A stretch of 64,000 bases of DNA from Streptococcus mitis B6 (lineage in GTDB: Bacteria > Bacillota > Bacilli > Lactobacillales > Streptococcaceae), in the NCBI RefSeq assembly GCF_000027165.1, contig NC_013853.1, forward strand, positions 868,001 to 932,000, in the 5' to 3' direction. The stretch's first letter is position 1, and each line of letters opens with the position of its first letter. Below, piece by piece: positions 50,446 through 61,407 of the stretch. Below the pieces are notes generated by a model, which was not told where the DNA came from, searched no databases, and saw only the letters and a program-made list of their open reading frames with translations. The position numbers and the translations under genes are program-made.

Positions 50446-52158
50446 ATGAAGAAATTGAGATTTATTTTTTTAGCTCTCCTATTTTTCTTAGCCAGACCAG
50501 AGAGTGCAATGGCTAGTGATGGTACTTGGCAAGGAAAACAATACCTGAAAGCAGATGGGAGTCAAGCAGCTAATGAGTGGGTTTTTGATGCTCACTATCA
50601 ATCTTGGTTTTATATAAAAGAAGATGCCAACTATGCTGAGAATGAATGGCTAAAGCAAGGTGACGACTATTTTTACCTCAAATCTGGTGGCTATATGGCC
50701 AAGTCAGAATGGATAGAAGACAAGGGAGTCCTCTATTATCTTGACCAAGATGGAAAGATGAAAAGAAATGCTTGGCTAGGAGCTTCCTATGTCGGTGCTA
50801 CAGGTGCCAAGGTAATAGAAGATTGGGTATATGATTCTCAATATGATGCTTGGTTTTATATCAAAGCAGATGGACAACACGCAGAGAAAGAATGGCTACA
50901 AATTAAGGGCAAGGACTATTATTTCAAATCTGGTGGTTATTTACTGACAAGTCAGTGGATTGAGCAGGCTTATGTGAATGCTAGTGGAGCTAAAGTACAA
51001 CAAGGTTGGCTTTTTGATAAACAATACCAATCTTGGTTTTATATCAAAGAAAATGGAAATCATGCTGATAAAGAATGGATTTTCGAAAATGGTCACTATT
51101 ATTATCTAAAATCTGGTGGCTATATGGCGGCCAATGAATGGATTTTGGATAAGGAATCATGGTTTTATCTCAAATCTGATGGCAAAATGGCTGAGAAAGA
51201 ATGGGTATATGATTCTCATAGTCAAGCCTGGTACTACTTCAAATCTGGTGGTTACATGGCAAAAAACGAGACTATTGATGGTCATCAGCTAGGAAGCGAT
51301 GGAAAGTGGCTTGGAGAAAAAGCTACAAATGAAAATGCTGCTTATTATCAAGTAGTGCCTGTCACAGCAAATGTCTACAATGCAGATGGTGAAAAGCTCT
51401 CCTATATATCGCAAGGTAGTGTTGTTTGGCTAGATAAGGATAGAAAAAGTGATGACAAGCGCTTGGCTATTACTGTTTCTGGTTTGTCAGGCTATATGAA
51501 AACAGAAGATTTACAAGCACTAGATGCCAGCAAGGATTTTATCCCTTATTATGAGAGTGATGGACATCGTTTTTATCACTATGTGGCTCAGAATGCTAGT
51601 ATCCCAGTAGCTGCTCATCTTTCTGATATGGAAGTAGGCAAGAAATATTATTCGGCAGATGGGCTGCATTTTGATGGTTTTAACCTTGAAAATCCCTTCC
51701 TTTTCAAAGATTTGACAGAGGCTACAAACTATAGTGCTGAAGACTTGGATAAGGTATTTAGTCTGTTAAATATTGACAATAGCCTCCTGGAAAATAAGGG
51801 AGCTACCTTTAAGGAAGCCGAAGAACATTACCATATCAATGCCCTCTATCTCCTTGCTCATAGTGCCTTAGAAAGCGACTGGGGACGTAGCAAGATTGCC
51901 AAAGATAAGAATAATTTCTTTGGAATTACAGCCTATGATACGACTCCTTACCTTTCTGCCAAGACATTTGATGATGTGGATAAGGGAATTTTAGGTGCAA
52001 CCAAGTGGATTAAGGAAAATTATATCGATAGGGGCAGAACTTTCCTTGGAAACAAGGCGTCTGGTATGAATGTGGAATATGCCTCAGACCCTTATTGGGG
52101 CGAAAAAATTGCTAGTGTGATGATGAAAATCAATGAGAAACTAGGTGGCAAAGATTAG
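50446..52158 (+). CDS. lytB: LytB, choline-binding endo-beta-N-acetylglucosaminidase
   Basis: 570-residue secreted cell-separation enzyme. A signal peptide ends near SAMASDG. Choline-binding repeats span about residues 25-280 (units such as EWVYDSHSQAWYYFKSGGYMA), then an SH3b-like region (about 290-365) and a GH73 catalytic domain (about 390-568) with HSALESDWGRSKIA, whose Glu is the likely catalytic acid. The pneumococcal enzyme is about 658 residues; this one is shorter in the repeat region. It frees daughter cells by cutting septal peptidoglycan. Confidence 0.94.
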   Translation: MKKLRFIFLALLFFLARPESAMASDGTWQGKQYLKADGSQAANEWVFDAHYQSWFYIKEDANYAENEWLKQGDDYFYLKSGGYMAKSEWIEDKGVLYYLDQDGKMKRNAWLGASYVGATGAKVIEDWVYDSQYDAWFYIKADGQHAEKEWLQIKGKDYYFKSGGYLLTSQWIEQAYVNASGAKVQQGWLFDKQYQSWFYIKENGNHADKEWIFENGHYYYLKSGGYMAANEWILDKESWFYLKSDGKMAEKEWVYDSHSQAWYYFKSGGYMAKNETIDGHQLGSDGKWLGEKATNENAAYYQVVPVTANVYNADGEKLSYISQGSVVWLDKDRKSDDKRLAITVSGLSGYMKTEDLQALDASKDFIPYYESDGHRFYHYVAQNASIPVAAHLSDMEVGKKYYSADGLHFDGFNLENPFLFKDLTEATNYSAEDLDKVFSLLNIDNSLLENKGATFKEAEEHYHINALYLLAHSALESDWGRSKIAKDKNNFFGITAYDTTPYLSAKTFDDVDKGILGATKWIKENYIDRGRTFLGNKASGMNVEYASDPYWGEKIASVMMKINEKLGGKD

Positions 52159-52187
52159 TCCTATAATTGGATATGATTTGAGTATAA

Positions 52188-52290
52188 TACTCAATGAAAA
52201 TCAAAGAGCAAACTAGGAAACTAGCCGTAGGCTGTACTTGAGTACGGCAAGGCGACGTTGACGTGGTTTGAATTTGATTTTCGAAGAGTA
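52188..52290 (-). repeat. BOX element (boxA-boxC form, inverted)
   Basis: 103 bp, reverse orientation relative to the copy at 9080-9182 and of the same length. It contains TACGGCAAGGCGACGTTGAC, one base different from the BOXA1R primer core. Lies between convergent lytB and pavA. Confidence 0.87.
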
Positions 52291-52296
52291 TAAGCT

Positions 52297-52331
52297 AAAA
52301 ATCCTGATTTCAAGTCGAATCAGGATTTTTT
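52297..52331. terminator. Bidirectional terminator between lytB and pavA
   Basis: AAAAATCCTGATT, loop TCAAGTCG, AATCAGGATTTTTT. Works in both directions and overlaps the pavA stop codon. Confidence 0.88.
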
Positions 52332-53975
52332 CATGGATGAGATTTTTTTGGGGTCTGGTGTAACTCGGAGGGTCTTTTGTCCTGTGTAGGTTACAAAACC
52401 AGGTTTTCCACCAGTTGGTTTGTTGAGTTTCTTGACTTCAATCATATCTACCTGAACCAGATTTGACAGGCGACCTTGAGAGAAGTAGGCAGCCAACTCT
52501 GCTGCGTCTGTCTTGACTTCATCAGATGGGTCAAGATTGCCTGAGATGACAACATGGCTTCCAGGAATATCCTTGGCATGGAACCAAAGTTCCTCCTTGC
52601 GGGCCATTTTAAAGGTTAGCTCCTCATTTTGTAGATTATTGCGGCCGACATAGATGATAGTTTTGCCATCGCTTGCTAGATATTGTTCTGGTTTTTTGCG
52701 TTTCTGGATTTTCTCCCGTTGTCTTCTACGGATAAAACCTGTTTGGATCAATTCTTCACGAATTTCAGCGATTTCTTCCAGTCCAGCTTGGTTGAGAACA
52801 GTTTCCACACTTTCCAGATAGAGAATGGTTACCTTGGTTTCCTCAATCAGATCAGTCAAGTATTTGACAGCTTCTTTGAGTTTCTGATACCGTTTAAAAT
52901 AGCGTTGGGCATTTTGGTTGGGAGTCAAGGCCTTATTAAGCGCAATCGTGATAGGTAGGTTGGTATAGTAGTTGTCTAGGATAACCTGATCTTGGTCATT
53001 AGGCACTTGATGGAGGAAGGTTGTTAGCAATTCCCCTTTTTGGCGAAATTCTTCAGCATTGTCTGTCGCTAGTAATTCTTTTTCCTGTTTTTTGAGTTTG
53101 TGGCGGTTTTTCTGAAGTTCATTTTCAACACGACGAATCAGTTCACTGGCTTGCTGTTTGACGCGGTCGCGCTCAGCCTTATCCTTATAGTAGGTGTCCA
53201 ACAAATTAGAAAGACTGGCAAAAGGCTCTCCCACCTGATTTGCAAAAGGAACTGGGCTGAAGGAAGTCTCAGTCAAGCATGGTTTGGTTTCTTGATTGAA
53301 AAAGTTTCGGAAAGTAGATAGTTTATCACTAACCAGAATGTTTTCCAATTCATTTGCCGTATCACGTCCCAGACCTTGAAAGAGGCTTTGAAGGTTTTTA
53401 GCTGTCGTTTCCTGTGTTTGCAGGATTTCAAAGAGCTTTTCATCCTTGATGGTGAAAGGATTGAGTGATTCCGTGCTTGGCGGAGCGATATAGGTCGATC
53501 CAGGAAGCAAGGTACGGTAGCTATTTTGTGAAAAGCCAACATGTTTGATAACTTCGAGGATTTTATGACTGCTTTTATCAACCAGTAGAATATTACTGTG
53601 TTTGCCCATGATTTCGATAATCAAGGTAGCCTGAATATGGTCTCCAATCTCGTTTTTATTGGAAACTGTCATTTCCACAATACGGTCATTTTCAACTTGC
53701 TCAATAGACTCAATTAAGGCACCCTGCAAATACTTTCTTAAAACCATGATAAAGGTAGAAGGCTGGGCTGGGTTTTCAAAAGTTGTTTGGGTCAGCTGAA
53801 TGCGTCCAAAAACAGGATGGGCAGAAAGGAGCAGGCGATGGCTTTGGCGATTGCTGCGGATTTGCAAGACCAACTCTTGTTCAAAAGGCTGATTGATTTT
53901 CTGAATGCGTCCATTCACTAACTCTCTGCGCAATTCCTCAACCATGTGGTGTAAAAAAAATCCGTCAAATGACAT
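52320..53975 (-). CDS. pavA: PavA/FbpA, NFACT-family fibronectin-binding protein
   Basis: 551-residue NFACT protein. An N-terminal NFACT-N domain (MSFDGFFLHHMVEELRRELV, GRIQKINQP), helix-hairpin-helix and coiled-coil regions in the middle, and a C-terminal NFACT-R domain (RNNLQNEELTFKMARKEELW, FHAKDIPGSHVVISG). In pneumococcus PavA affects adhesion though it has no signal peptide; the NFACT fold suggests a role in ribosome quality control (RqcH-like). The start at 53975 follows AAGGAGAG on the minus strand. Confidence 0.93.
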   Translation of the reverse strand: MSFDGFFLHHMVEELRRELVNGRIQKINQPFEQELVLQIRSNRQSHRLLLSAHPVFGRIQLTQTTFENPAQPSTFIMVLRKYLQGALIESIEQVENDRIVEMTVSNKNEIGDHIQATLIIEIMGKHSNILLVDKSSHKILEVIKHVGFSQNSYRTLLPGSTYIAPPSTESLNPFTIKDEKLFEILQTQETTAKNLQSLFQGLGRDTANELENILVSDKLSTFRNFFNQETKPCLTETSFSPVPFANQVGEPFASLSNLLDTYYKDKAERDRVKQQASELIRRVENELQKNRHKLKKQEKELLATDNAEEFRQKGELLTTFLHQVPNDQDQVILDNYYTNLPITIALNKALTPNQNAQRYFKRYQKLKEAVKYLTDLIEETKVTILYLESVETVLNQAGLEEIAEIREELIQTGFIRRRQREKIQKRKKPEQYLASDGKTIIYVGRNNLQNEELTFKMARKEELWFHAKDIPGSHVVISGNLDPSDEVKTDAAELAAYFSQGRLSNLVQVDMIEVKKLNKPTGGKPGFVTYTGQKTLRVTPDPKKISSMKKS

Positions 53976-54041
53976 CGTTCTCTCCTTGTGATTGTATTCC
54001 ATAGTATTATATCAAAAAGGTAGAATAAAATCATGGAAATG

Positions 54042-54050
54042 TGGTATAAT
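54042..54050 (+). promoter_or_regulatory. Extended -10 promoter of the ybeY-dgkA-era cluster
   Basis: TGGTATAAT, 29 nt before ybeY, in the short divergent region with pavA. Confidence 0.65.
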
Positions 54051-54079
54051 AAAGCCAAGTAAAGAGAAACGAGAAGCAC

Positions 54080-54577
54080 ATGTATATTGAAATGGTAGAT
54101 GAAACTGGTCAAGTTTCAAAAGAAATGTTGCAACAAACCCAAGAAATTTTGGAATTTGCAGCCCAAAAATTAGGAAAAGAAGACAAGGAGATGGCAGTCA
54201 CCTTTGTGACCAACGAGCGTAGTCATGAACTCAATCTGGAGTACCGTGACACAGACCGTCCGACAGATGTTATCAGCCTTGAGTATAAGCCAGAGTTGGA
54301 AATTGCCTTTGACGAAGAGGATTTGCTTGAAAATCCAGAATTGGCAGAGATGATGTCTGAGTTTGATGCCTATATTGGGGAACTTTTCATCTCTATAGAT
54401 AAGGCTCATGAGCAGGCTGAGGAATATGGTCACAGCTTTGAGCGTGAGATGGGCTTCTTGGCAGTACACGGCTTTTTACATATCAATGGCTATGATCACT
54501 ACACTCCAGAAGAAGAAGCGGAGATGTTCGGTTTACAAGAAGAAATTTTGACAGCCTATGGACTCACAAGACAATAA
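54080..54577 (+). CDS. ybeY: Endoribonuclease YbeY (rRNA maturation)
   Basis: 165-residue metalloprotein with the zinc motif [11 protein letters not shown] near the C-terminus and [16 protein letters not shown] upstream. It acts in 16S rRNA 3' maturation and ribosome quality control. It overlaps dgkA by 20 bp. Confidence 0.95.
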   Translation: MYIEMVDETGQVSKEMLQQTQEILEFAAQKLGKEDKEMAVTFVTNERSHELNLEYRDTDRPTDVISLEYKPELEIAFDEEDLLENPELAEMMSEFDAYIGELFISIDKAHEQAEEYGHSFEREMGFLAVHGFLHINGYDHYTPEEEAEMFGLQEEILTAYGLTRQ

Positions 54578-54953
54578 ACGAAAATGGAAAAATCGTGACC
54601 TGATATCTAGTTTAGAATTTGCTCTCACAGGAATTTTTACTGCAATCAAGGAAGAACGCAATATGCGAAAACATGCAGTGACGGCTCTTGTAGTCATTCT
54701 TGCAGGTTTAGTTTTTCAGGTGTCACGAATCGAATGGCTCTTTCTCCTATTGAGCATTTTCTTGGTAGTAGCCTTTGAGATTATCAACTCTTCTATTGAA
54801 AATGTGGTGGATTTGGCCAGTCACTATCACTTTTCTATGCTGGCTAAAAATGCCAAGGATATGGCGGCTGGCGCGGTATTAGTGGTCTCTCTTTTCGCAG
54901 CCTTAACAGGCGCATTGATTTTTCTCCCACGAATCTGGGATTTATTATTTTAA
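54558..54953 (+). CDS. dgkA: Diacylglycerol/undecaprenol kinase
   Basis: 131-residue membrane kinase with three hydrophobic segments. Conserved parts are [37 protein letters not shown] and [11 protein letters not shown]. In streptococci this enzyme phosphorylates undecaprenol, feeding cell-wall lipid carrier. It starts inside ybeY. Confidence 0.92.
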   Translation: MDSQDNKRKWKNRDLISSLEFALTGIFTAIKEERNMRKHAVTALVVILAGLVFQVSRIEWLFLLLSIFLVVAFEIINSSIENVVDLASHYHFSMLAKNAKDMAAGAVLVVSLFAALTGALIFLPRIWDLLF

Positions 54954-54969
54954 ACAGTAAGAGGAAATT

Positions 54970-55869
54970 ATGACTTTTAAATCAGGCTTTGTAGCCATTT
55001 TAGGACGTCCCAACGTTGGGAAGTCAACCTTTTTAAATCACGTCATGGGGCAAAAGATTGCCATTATGAGTGACAAGGCGCAGACAACGCGCAACAAAAT
55101 TATGGGAATTTACACGACTGATAAGGAGCAAATCGTCTTTATTGATACGCCAGGGATTCACAAGCCTAAAACGGCCCTTGGAGATTTCATGGTTGAATCC
55201 GCCTACAGCACCCTTCGCGAAGTGGATACCGTTCTTTTTATGGTGCCTGCTGATGAAGCGCGTGGCAAAGGGGACGATATGATTATCGAACGCCTCAAGG
55301 CTGCCAAGGTTCCAGTGATTTTGGTGGTGAATAAGATTGATAAGGTTCACCCAGACCAGCTTTTGTCTCAGATTGATGATTTCCGTAATCAAATGGACTT
55401 TAAGGAAATCGTTCCAATCTCAGCCCTTCAGGGGAATAACGTGTCTCGTCTAGTGGATATTTTGAGTGAAAATCTGGACGAAGGATTCCAGTATTTCCCA
55501 GCTGATCAAATCACAGACCATCCAGAGCGCTTCTTAGTATCAGAAATGATTCGTGAGAAAGTCTTACACCTAACTCGTGAAGAGATTCCGCATTCTGTCG
55601 CAGTAGTTGTTGACTCTATGAAACGAGATGAAGAGACAGACAAGGTTCATATTCGAGCAACTATCATGGTCGAGCGCGATAGTCAGAAAGGGATTATCAT
55701 CGGTAAAGGTGGTGCTATGCTTAAGAAAATCGGTAGCATGGCCCGTCGTGATATCGAACTTATGCTAGGGGACAAGGTCTTCCTAGAAACCTGGGTCAAG
55801 GTCAAGAAAAACTGGCGCGATAAAAAGCTAGATTTAGCTGACTTTGGCTATAATGAAAAAGAATACTAA
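54970..55869 (+). CDS. era: GTPase Era
   Basis: 299-residue ribosome-assembly GTPase. G1 is [10 protein letters not shown]3 DTPG, G4 NKID, and the C-terminal KH domain contains [15 protein letters not shown]. It binds the 3' end of 16S rRNA, in keeping with its neighbour ybeY. AAGAGGAAA precedes the ATG. Confidence 0.97.
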   Translation: MTFKSGFVAILGRPNVGKSTFLNHVMGQKIAIMSDKAQTTRNKIMGIYTTDKEQIVFIDTPGIHKPKTALGDFMVESAYSTLREVDTVLFMVPADEARGKGDDMIIERLKAAKVPVILVVNKIDKVHPDQLLSQIDDFRNQMDFKEIVPISALQGNNVSRLVDILSENLDEGFQYFPADQITDHPERFLVSEMIREKVLHLTREEIPHSVAVVVDSMKRDEETDKVHIRATIMVERDSQKGIIIGKGGAMLKKIGSMARRDIELMLGDKVFLETWVKVKKNWRDKKLDLADFGYNEKEY

Positions 55870-55917
55870 GTAGAGGTGGGCTCATGCCTGCTTCTTGTTT
55901 TTACAGAAGGAGGACTT

Positions 55918-56742
55918 ATGCCTGAATTACCTGAGGTTGAAACCGTTCGTCGTGGCTTAGAAAAATTGATTTTGGGTAAGAAGATTTCGAGTATAGAAAT
56001 TCGCTATCCCAAGATGATTAAGACGGATTTGGACGAGTTTCGAAAGGAAGTGCCTGGTCAGATTGTTGAGTCAATGGGACGTCGTGGCAAATATTTGCTT
56101 TTTTACCTGACAGATAAGGTCTTGATTTCCCATTTGCGGATGGAGGGCAAGTATTTTTACTATCCAGACCAGGTTCCTGAACGCAAGCACGCCCATGTTT
56201 TCTTCCAGTTTGAGGACGGTGGAACGCTTGTTTATGAGGATGTACGCAAGTTTGGTACTATGGAACTCTTGGCGCCTGATCTTTTGGATGCCTACTTTAT
56301 TTCTAAAAAACTAGGTCCTGAGCCAAGAGAGCAGGACTTTGATTTGCAGGCCTTTCAAACTGCCCTTGCCAAGTCCAAAAAGCCTATCAAATCCCATCTC
56401 CTAGACCAGACCTTGGTAGCTGGACTTGGCAATATCTATGTGGATGAGGTTCTCTGGCGAGCTCAGGTTTATCCAGCTAGACCTTCCCAGACTTTGACAG
56501 CAGAAGAAATGACTGCCATTCGTGACCAGACCATTGCTGTTTTGGGACAGGCTGTTGAAAAAGGTGGCTCGACCATTCGGACTTATACCAATGCCTTTGG
56601 GGAAGATGGAACCATGCAGGATTTTCATCAGGTCTATGATAAGACTGGTAAAGAGTGTTCACGCTGTGGCACTCTGATTGAAAAAATCCAACTAGGCGGA
56701 CGAGGTACCCACTTTTGTCCAAACTGTCAAAGGAGGGGCTAA
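55918..56742 (+). CDS. mutM: Formamidopyrimidine-DNA glycosylase
   Basis: 274-residue 8-oxoG repair enzyme. It begins [14 protein letters not shown] with catalytic Pro2 and Glu3, has RRGKYLLF with the conserved Lys, and ends in a zinc finger [17 protein letters not shown] ... CPNC. The start at 55918 is fixed by Pro2 and by AAGGAGG; the longer in-frame start at 55876 would block catalysis. Confidence 0.96.
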   Translation: MPELPEVETVRRGLEKLILGKKISSIEIRYPKMIKTDLDEFRKEVPGQIVESMGRRGKYLLFYLTDKVLISHLRMEGKYFYYPDQVPERKHAHVFFQFEDGGTLVYEDVRKFGTMELLAPDLLDAYFISKKLGPEPREQDFDLQAFQTALAKSKKPIKSHLLDQTLVAGLGNIYVDEVLWRAQVYPARPSQTLTAEEMTAIRDQTIAVLGQAVEKGGSTIRTYTNAFGEDGTMQDFHQVYDKTGKECSRCGTLIEKIQLGGRGTHFCPNCQRRG

Positions 56743-57347
56743 TGGGAAAAATCATCGGAATCACAGGAGGAATTGCCTCGGGTAAGTCAACTGTGACAAA
56801 TTTTCTAAGAGAGCAAGGTTTTCAAGTGGTGGATGCTGACGCAGTCGTCCACCAACTACAGAAACCAGGTGGTCGTCTATTTGAGGCTCTAGTCCAGCAC
56901 TTTGATCAAAAAATCATCCTTGAAAATGGAGAACTCAATCGCCCTCTCCTAGCTAGTCTCATCTTTTCAAATCCTCAAGAACGTGAATGGTCTAGGTTAA
57001 CTCAAGGAGAGATTATCCGTGAAGAACTGGCTACTTCGAGAGACAAGTTGGTTCAGACAGAAGCTATCTTTTTCATGGATATTCCCCTGCTTTTTGAGCA
57101 GGACTACAGCGTTTGGTTTGATGAGACTTGGTTGGTCTATGTGGATCGAGGTATCCAAGTAGAACGTTTAATGAAAAGAGACCACTTGTCCAAAGATGGC
57201 GCTGAATCTCGTCTGACAGCCCAGTGGCCTTTAGAAGAAAAGAAAGATTTGGCCAGCTATATTCTAGACAACAATGGAAATCAGGAACAGCTTCTTACTC
57301 AAGTGCTTATGCTTCTCGAGGGAGGTAAGCAAGATGACAGAGATTAA
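56742..57347 (+). CDS. coaE: Dephospho-CoA kinase
   Basis: 201-residue last enzyme of CoA synthesis. P-loop GITGGIASGKST, DADAVVHQL and the lid region are visible. The ATG at 56742 overlaps the mutM stop (TAATG) and has AGGAGG upstream; an in-frame start 27 nt earlier is not supported. Confidence 0.95.
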   Translation: MGKIIGITGGIASGKSTVTNFLREQGFQVVDADAVVHQLQKPGGRLFEALVQHFDQKIILENGELNRPLLASLIFSNPQEREWSRLTQGEIIREELATSRDKLVQTEAIFFMDIPLLFEQDYSVWFDETWLVYVDRGIQVERLMKRDHLSKDGAESRLTAQWPLEEKKDLASYILDNNGNQEQLLTQVLMLLEGGKQDDRD

Positions 57348-58533
57348 CTGGAAGGATAATTTGCGCATTGCCTGGTTTGGTAATTTTCTGACAGGAGCCA
57401 GTATTTCTTTGGTTGTGCCTTTTATGCCCATCTTTGTGGAAAATCTAGGTGTAGGGAGTGAGCAAGTAGCTTTTTATGCAGGATTAGCTATTTCTGTCTC
57501 TGCTATCTCCGCAGCGCTCTTTTCTCCTATCTGGGGTATCCTTGCTGATAAATACGGTCGAAAACCCATGATGATTCGGGCAGGTCTGGCCATGACTATC
57601 ACTATGGGAGGCTTAGCCTTTGTCCCAAATATCTATTGGTTAATCTTTCTTCGTTTACTAAACGGTGTATTTGCGGGTTTTGTTCCCAATGCAACGGCCT
57701 TGATAGCCAGTCAGGTTCCCAAGGAGAAATCAGGCTCTGTTCTCGGTACTTTGTCTACAGGCGTAGTTGCAGGTACTCTAACTGGTCCTTTTATTGGTGG
57801 CTTTATCGCAGAATTATTTGGCATTCGTACTGTTTTCTTACTGGTTGGTAGTTTGCTATTTTTAGCTGCTGTTTTAACTATTTTATTTATTAAGGAAAAT
57901 TTTCAACCAGTAGCCAAGGAAAAGGCCATCCCAACAAAGGAATTATTTACATCAGTTAAATATCCCTATCTCTTGGTCAACCTCTTTTTGACCAGTTTTG
58001 TCATCCAATTTTCAGCCCAATCAATCGGCCCTATTTTGGCTCTTTATGTGCGCGACTTAGGCCAGACAGAGAATCTTCTCTTTGTGTCTGGTTTGATTGT
58101 ATCCAGTATGGGCTTTTCCAGTATGATGAGTGCAGGAGTCATGGGCAAGCTAGGTGATAAAGTGGGTAATCATCGCCTCTTAGTTGTAGCCCAGTTTTAT
58201 TCAGTCATCATCTATCTCCTCTGTGCCAATGCCTCAAGCCCCCTTCAACTAGGACTCTATCGTTTCCTCTTTGGCTTGGGAACCGGTGCCTTGATTCCCG
58301 GAGTTAATGCCCTTCTCAGTAAGATGACACCCAAAGCCGGTATTTCGAGGATCTTTGCCTTCAATCAGGTATTCTTTTATCTGGGAGGTGTCGTTGGTCC
58401 CATGGCAGGTTCTGCAGTAGCAGGTCAATTTGGCTACCATGCAGTCTTTTATGCGACAAGCCTTTGTGTTGCCTTTAGTTGTCTCTTTAACCTGCTTCAA
58501 TTTCGAACATTATTAAAAGTAAAGGAAATCTAG
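57334..58533 (+). CDS. pmrA: PmrA, MFS multidrug efflux pump
   Basis: 399-residue major facilitator with about 12 TM segments and the MFS motif [13 protein letters not shown] between TM2 and TM3. It matches the pneumococcal fluoroquinolone/ethidium pump PmrA in length and context. The start at 57334 ([10 protein letters not shown]) follows GGAGG. It overlaps coaE by 14 bp and rpmG by 1 bp. Confidence 0.92.
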
Positions 58534-58682
58534 TGCGAGTAAAAATTAATCTCAAATGCTCCTCTTGTGGCAGTATCAATTACCTAACTAGTAAAAATTC
58601 AAAAACCCATCCAGACAAGATCGAGGTTTTAAAGTATTGTCCCAAGGAAAGAAAAGTAACCCTACATCTTGAATCTAAGTAG
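58533..58682 (+). CDS. rpmG: 50S ribosomal protein L33
   Basis: 49-residue L33 with a GTG start overlapping the pmrA stop by one base. It reads [20 protein letters not shown] and ends KVTLHLESK. The first CxxC (CSSC) is intact, but the second zinc pair is reduced to one Cys (YCPKERK), so it sits between the zinc-binding and zinc-free L33 forms. AAAGGAA precedes the start. Confidence 0.9.
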
Positions 58683-58688
58683 ATTTTA

Positions 58689-58697
58689 TGGTAAAAT
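58689..58697 (+). promoter_or_regulatory. Extended -10 promoter of secG
   Basis: TGGTAAAAT, 24 nt before the secG ATG. Confidence 0.6.
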
Positions 58698-58721
58698 AAT
58701 AAGGATTTTAAGGAGTTTGAT

Positions 58722-58955
58722 ATGTATAACCTATTATTAACCATTTTATTAGTATTATCTGTTGTGATTGTGATTGCGATTTTCATGCAACCAACCAAAA
58801 ACCAATCCAGCAATGTATTTGATGCCAGCTCAGGTGATTTGTTTGAACGTAGTAAAGCACGCGGTTTTGAAGCTGTAATGCAGCGTTTGACAGGGATTTT
58901 AGTCTTTTTCTGGCTAGCCATTGCCTTAGCATTGACGGTATTATCAAGTAGATAA
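58722..58955 (+). CDS. secG: SecG, preprotein translocase subunit
   Basis: 77-residue membrane protein with two TM segments (residues about 2-20 and 54-72) and the central SSNVFDASSGDLFERSKARG loop that fits SecG. It helps SecYEG channel function. AAGGAG precedes the ATG. The next gene is rnr, a common Firmicute order. Confidence 0.93.
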   Translation: MYNLLLTILLVLSVVIVIAIFMQPTKNQSSNVFDASSGDLFERSKARGFEAVMQRLTGILVFFWLAIALALTVLSSR

Positions 58956-59055
58956 GAAAATAATGGGCAGGACTAGGTCTTTGCCTCTTTTTATTTTTAA
59001 AAGATATTTGAGAAGGTTTTACAGTAAAAGAAAATAAAAAATCTAGAAAGAAAAT

Positions 59056-61407
59056 ATGAAAGATAGAATAAAAGAATATTTACAAGACAAGGGAAAGGTG
59101 ACTGTCAATGACTTGGCTCAGGCTTTGGGAAAAGACGGGTCCAAGGATTTTCGTGAGTTGATTAAAACCTTGTCCCTAATGGAAAGAAAGCATCAGATAC
59201 GCTTTGAAGAAGATGGCAGTCTGACCTTGGAAGTTAAGAAAAAACATGAGATTACTCTCAAGGGGATTTTTCATGCCCATAAAAATGGCTTTGGCTTTGT
59301 CACCCTAGAAGGAGAAGAGGAGGACCTTTTTGTAGGAAAAAACGATGTCAACTATGCTATTGATGGTGATACCGTTGAGGTCGTCATCAAGAAAGTCGCT
59401 GACCGAAACAAGGGAACAGCAGCTGAAGCCAAAATTATTGATATCCTAGAGCACAGTTTGACAACTGTTGTCGGCCAAATCGTTCTAGATCAGGAAAAGC
59501 CTAAGTATGCTGGCTACATCCGTTCGAAAAACCAGAAAATTAGCCAACCGATTTATGTGAAGAAGCCAGCCCTAAAACTAGAAGGAACTGAAGTTCTCAA
59601 GGTAATTATCGACAAATACCCGAGCAAGAAACATGATTTCTTTGTCGCTAGTGTCCTCGATGTAGTGGGTCATTCAACAGATGTCGGAATTGATGTCCTT
59701 GAGGTTTTGGAGTCTATGGATATTGTATCCGAGTTTCCAGGAGCTGTTGTCAAGGAAGCAGAAAGTGTGCCTGATGTTCCGTCTCAAAAGGATATGGAGG
59801 GTCGTCTGGATCTGAGAGATGAGATTACCTTTACCATTGATGGTGCTGACGCTAAAGACTTGGACGATGCTGTGCATATCAAGGCTCTGAAAAATGGCAA
59901 TATCGAACTCGGAGTTCACATAGCAGATGTTTCCTATTATGTTACTGAGGGTTCTGCCCTTGACAAGGAAGCTCTTAACCGCGCAACTTCTGTCTATGTG
60001 ACAGACCGTGTGGTCCCAATGCTTCCAGAACGACTGTCAAATGGAATCTGCTCTCTCAATCCCCAAGTTGACCGCCTGACCCAGTCTGCCATTATGGAGA
60101 TTGATAAAGATGGTCGTGTGGTCAACTATACCATTACACAAACAGTTATCAAGACAAGCTTCCGTATGACTTATAGTGATGTCAATGATATCCTGGCAGG
60201 CGACGAGGAAAAGAGACAAGAATATAAGAAAATTGTTCCAAGTATTGAACTTATGGCTAAGCTCCATGAAACTCTAGAAAACATGCGTGTGAAACGTGGA
60301 GCCCTCAATTTCGATACCAATGAAGCCAAGATTTTAGTGGATAAACAAGGTAAGCCTGTTGATATCGTTCTTCGTAAGCGTGGCATTGCCGAGCGCATGA
60401 TTGAGTCCTTTATGTTGATGGCCAATGAAACAGTTGCCGAGCATTTCAGCAAGCTGGAATTACCTTTTATCTATAGGATTCACGAGGAGCCTAAGGCTGA
60501 AAAAGTTCAGAAGTTTATTGATTATGCTTCGAGCTTTGGCTTGCGCATTTATGGGACTGCCAGTGAGATTAGCCAAGAAGCTCTCCAAGACATCATGCGT
60601 ACTGTTGAGGGTGAGCCTTATGCGGATGTATTGTCCATGATGCTTCTTCGCTCTATGCAGCAGGCTCGTTATTCGGAGCACAATCACGGCCACTATGGAC
60701 TAGCGGCTGATTATTATACTCACTTTACTAGTCCGATTCGTCGTTATCCAGACCTTCTTGTTCACCGTATGATTCGTGATTACGGCCGTTCTAAGGAAAT
60801 GGCAGAGCATTTTGAGCAAGTGATTCCAGAGATTGCGACCCAGTCTTCCAATCGTGAGCGTCGTGCCATTGAGGCTGAGCGTGAAGTCGAAGCCATGAAA
60901 AAGGCTGAGTATATGGAAGAATACGTGGGTGAAGAGTATGATGCAGTTGTATCAAGTATTGTCAAGTTCGGTCTCTTTGTCGAATTGCCAAACACGGTTG
61001 AAGGCTTGATTCATATCACCAATTTGCCTGAATTTTATCATTTCAATGAGCGGGATTTGACTCTTCGTGGGGAAAAATCGGGGACAACCTTCCGTGTAGG
61101 TCAGCAAATCCGTATCCGAGTTGAAAGAGCTGACAAGATGACGGGTGAAATTGATTTCTCTTATATCCCAAGTGAGTTTGATGTGATTGAAAAAGGCTTA
61201 AAACAGTCTAATCGTAGTGACAGAGGGCGTGGTTCCAGTCGTCGTTCAGATAAGAAGGAAGACAAGAGAAAATCAGGACGCTCAAATGATAAGCGCAAGC
61301 ATTCACAAAAAGACAAGAAAAAAGGAAAGAAACCTTTTTATAAGGAAGTAGCTAAGAAAGGAGCCAAGCATGGCAAAGGGCGAGGGAAAGGTCGTCGCAC
61401 AAAATAA
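59056..61407 (+). CDS. rnr: Ribonuclease R
   Basis: 783-residue 3'-5' exoribonuclease. N-terminal helix-turn-helix ([20 protein letters not shown]), cold-shock domains (about 70-240), RNB catalytic domain (about 255-590) with [15 protein letters not shown]1 domain (about 630-715) and a Lys/Arg-rich tail. It degrades structured RNA and works with SmpB-tmRNA in trans-translation; smpB overlaps its 3' end by 38 bp. Confidence 0.97.

Noticed and set aside
58963-58995. Possible terminator between secG and rnr
   Set aside because: GGGCA ... TGCCTC pairing is weak and the loop is long; not confident enough to list.
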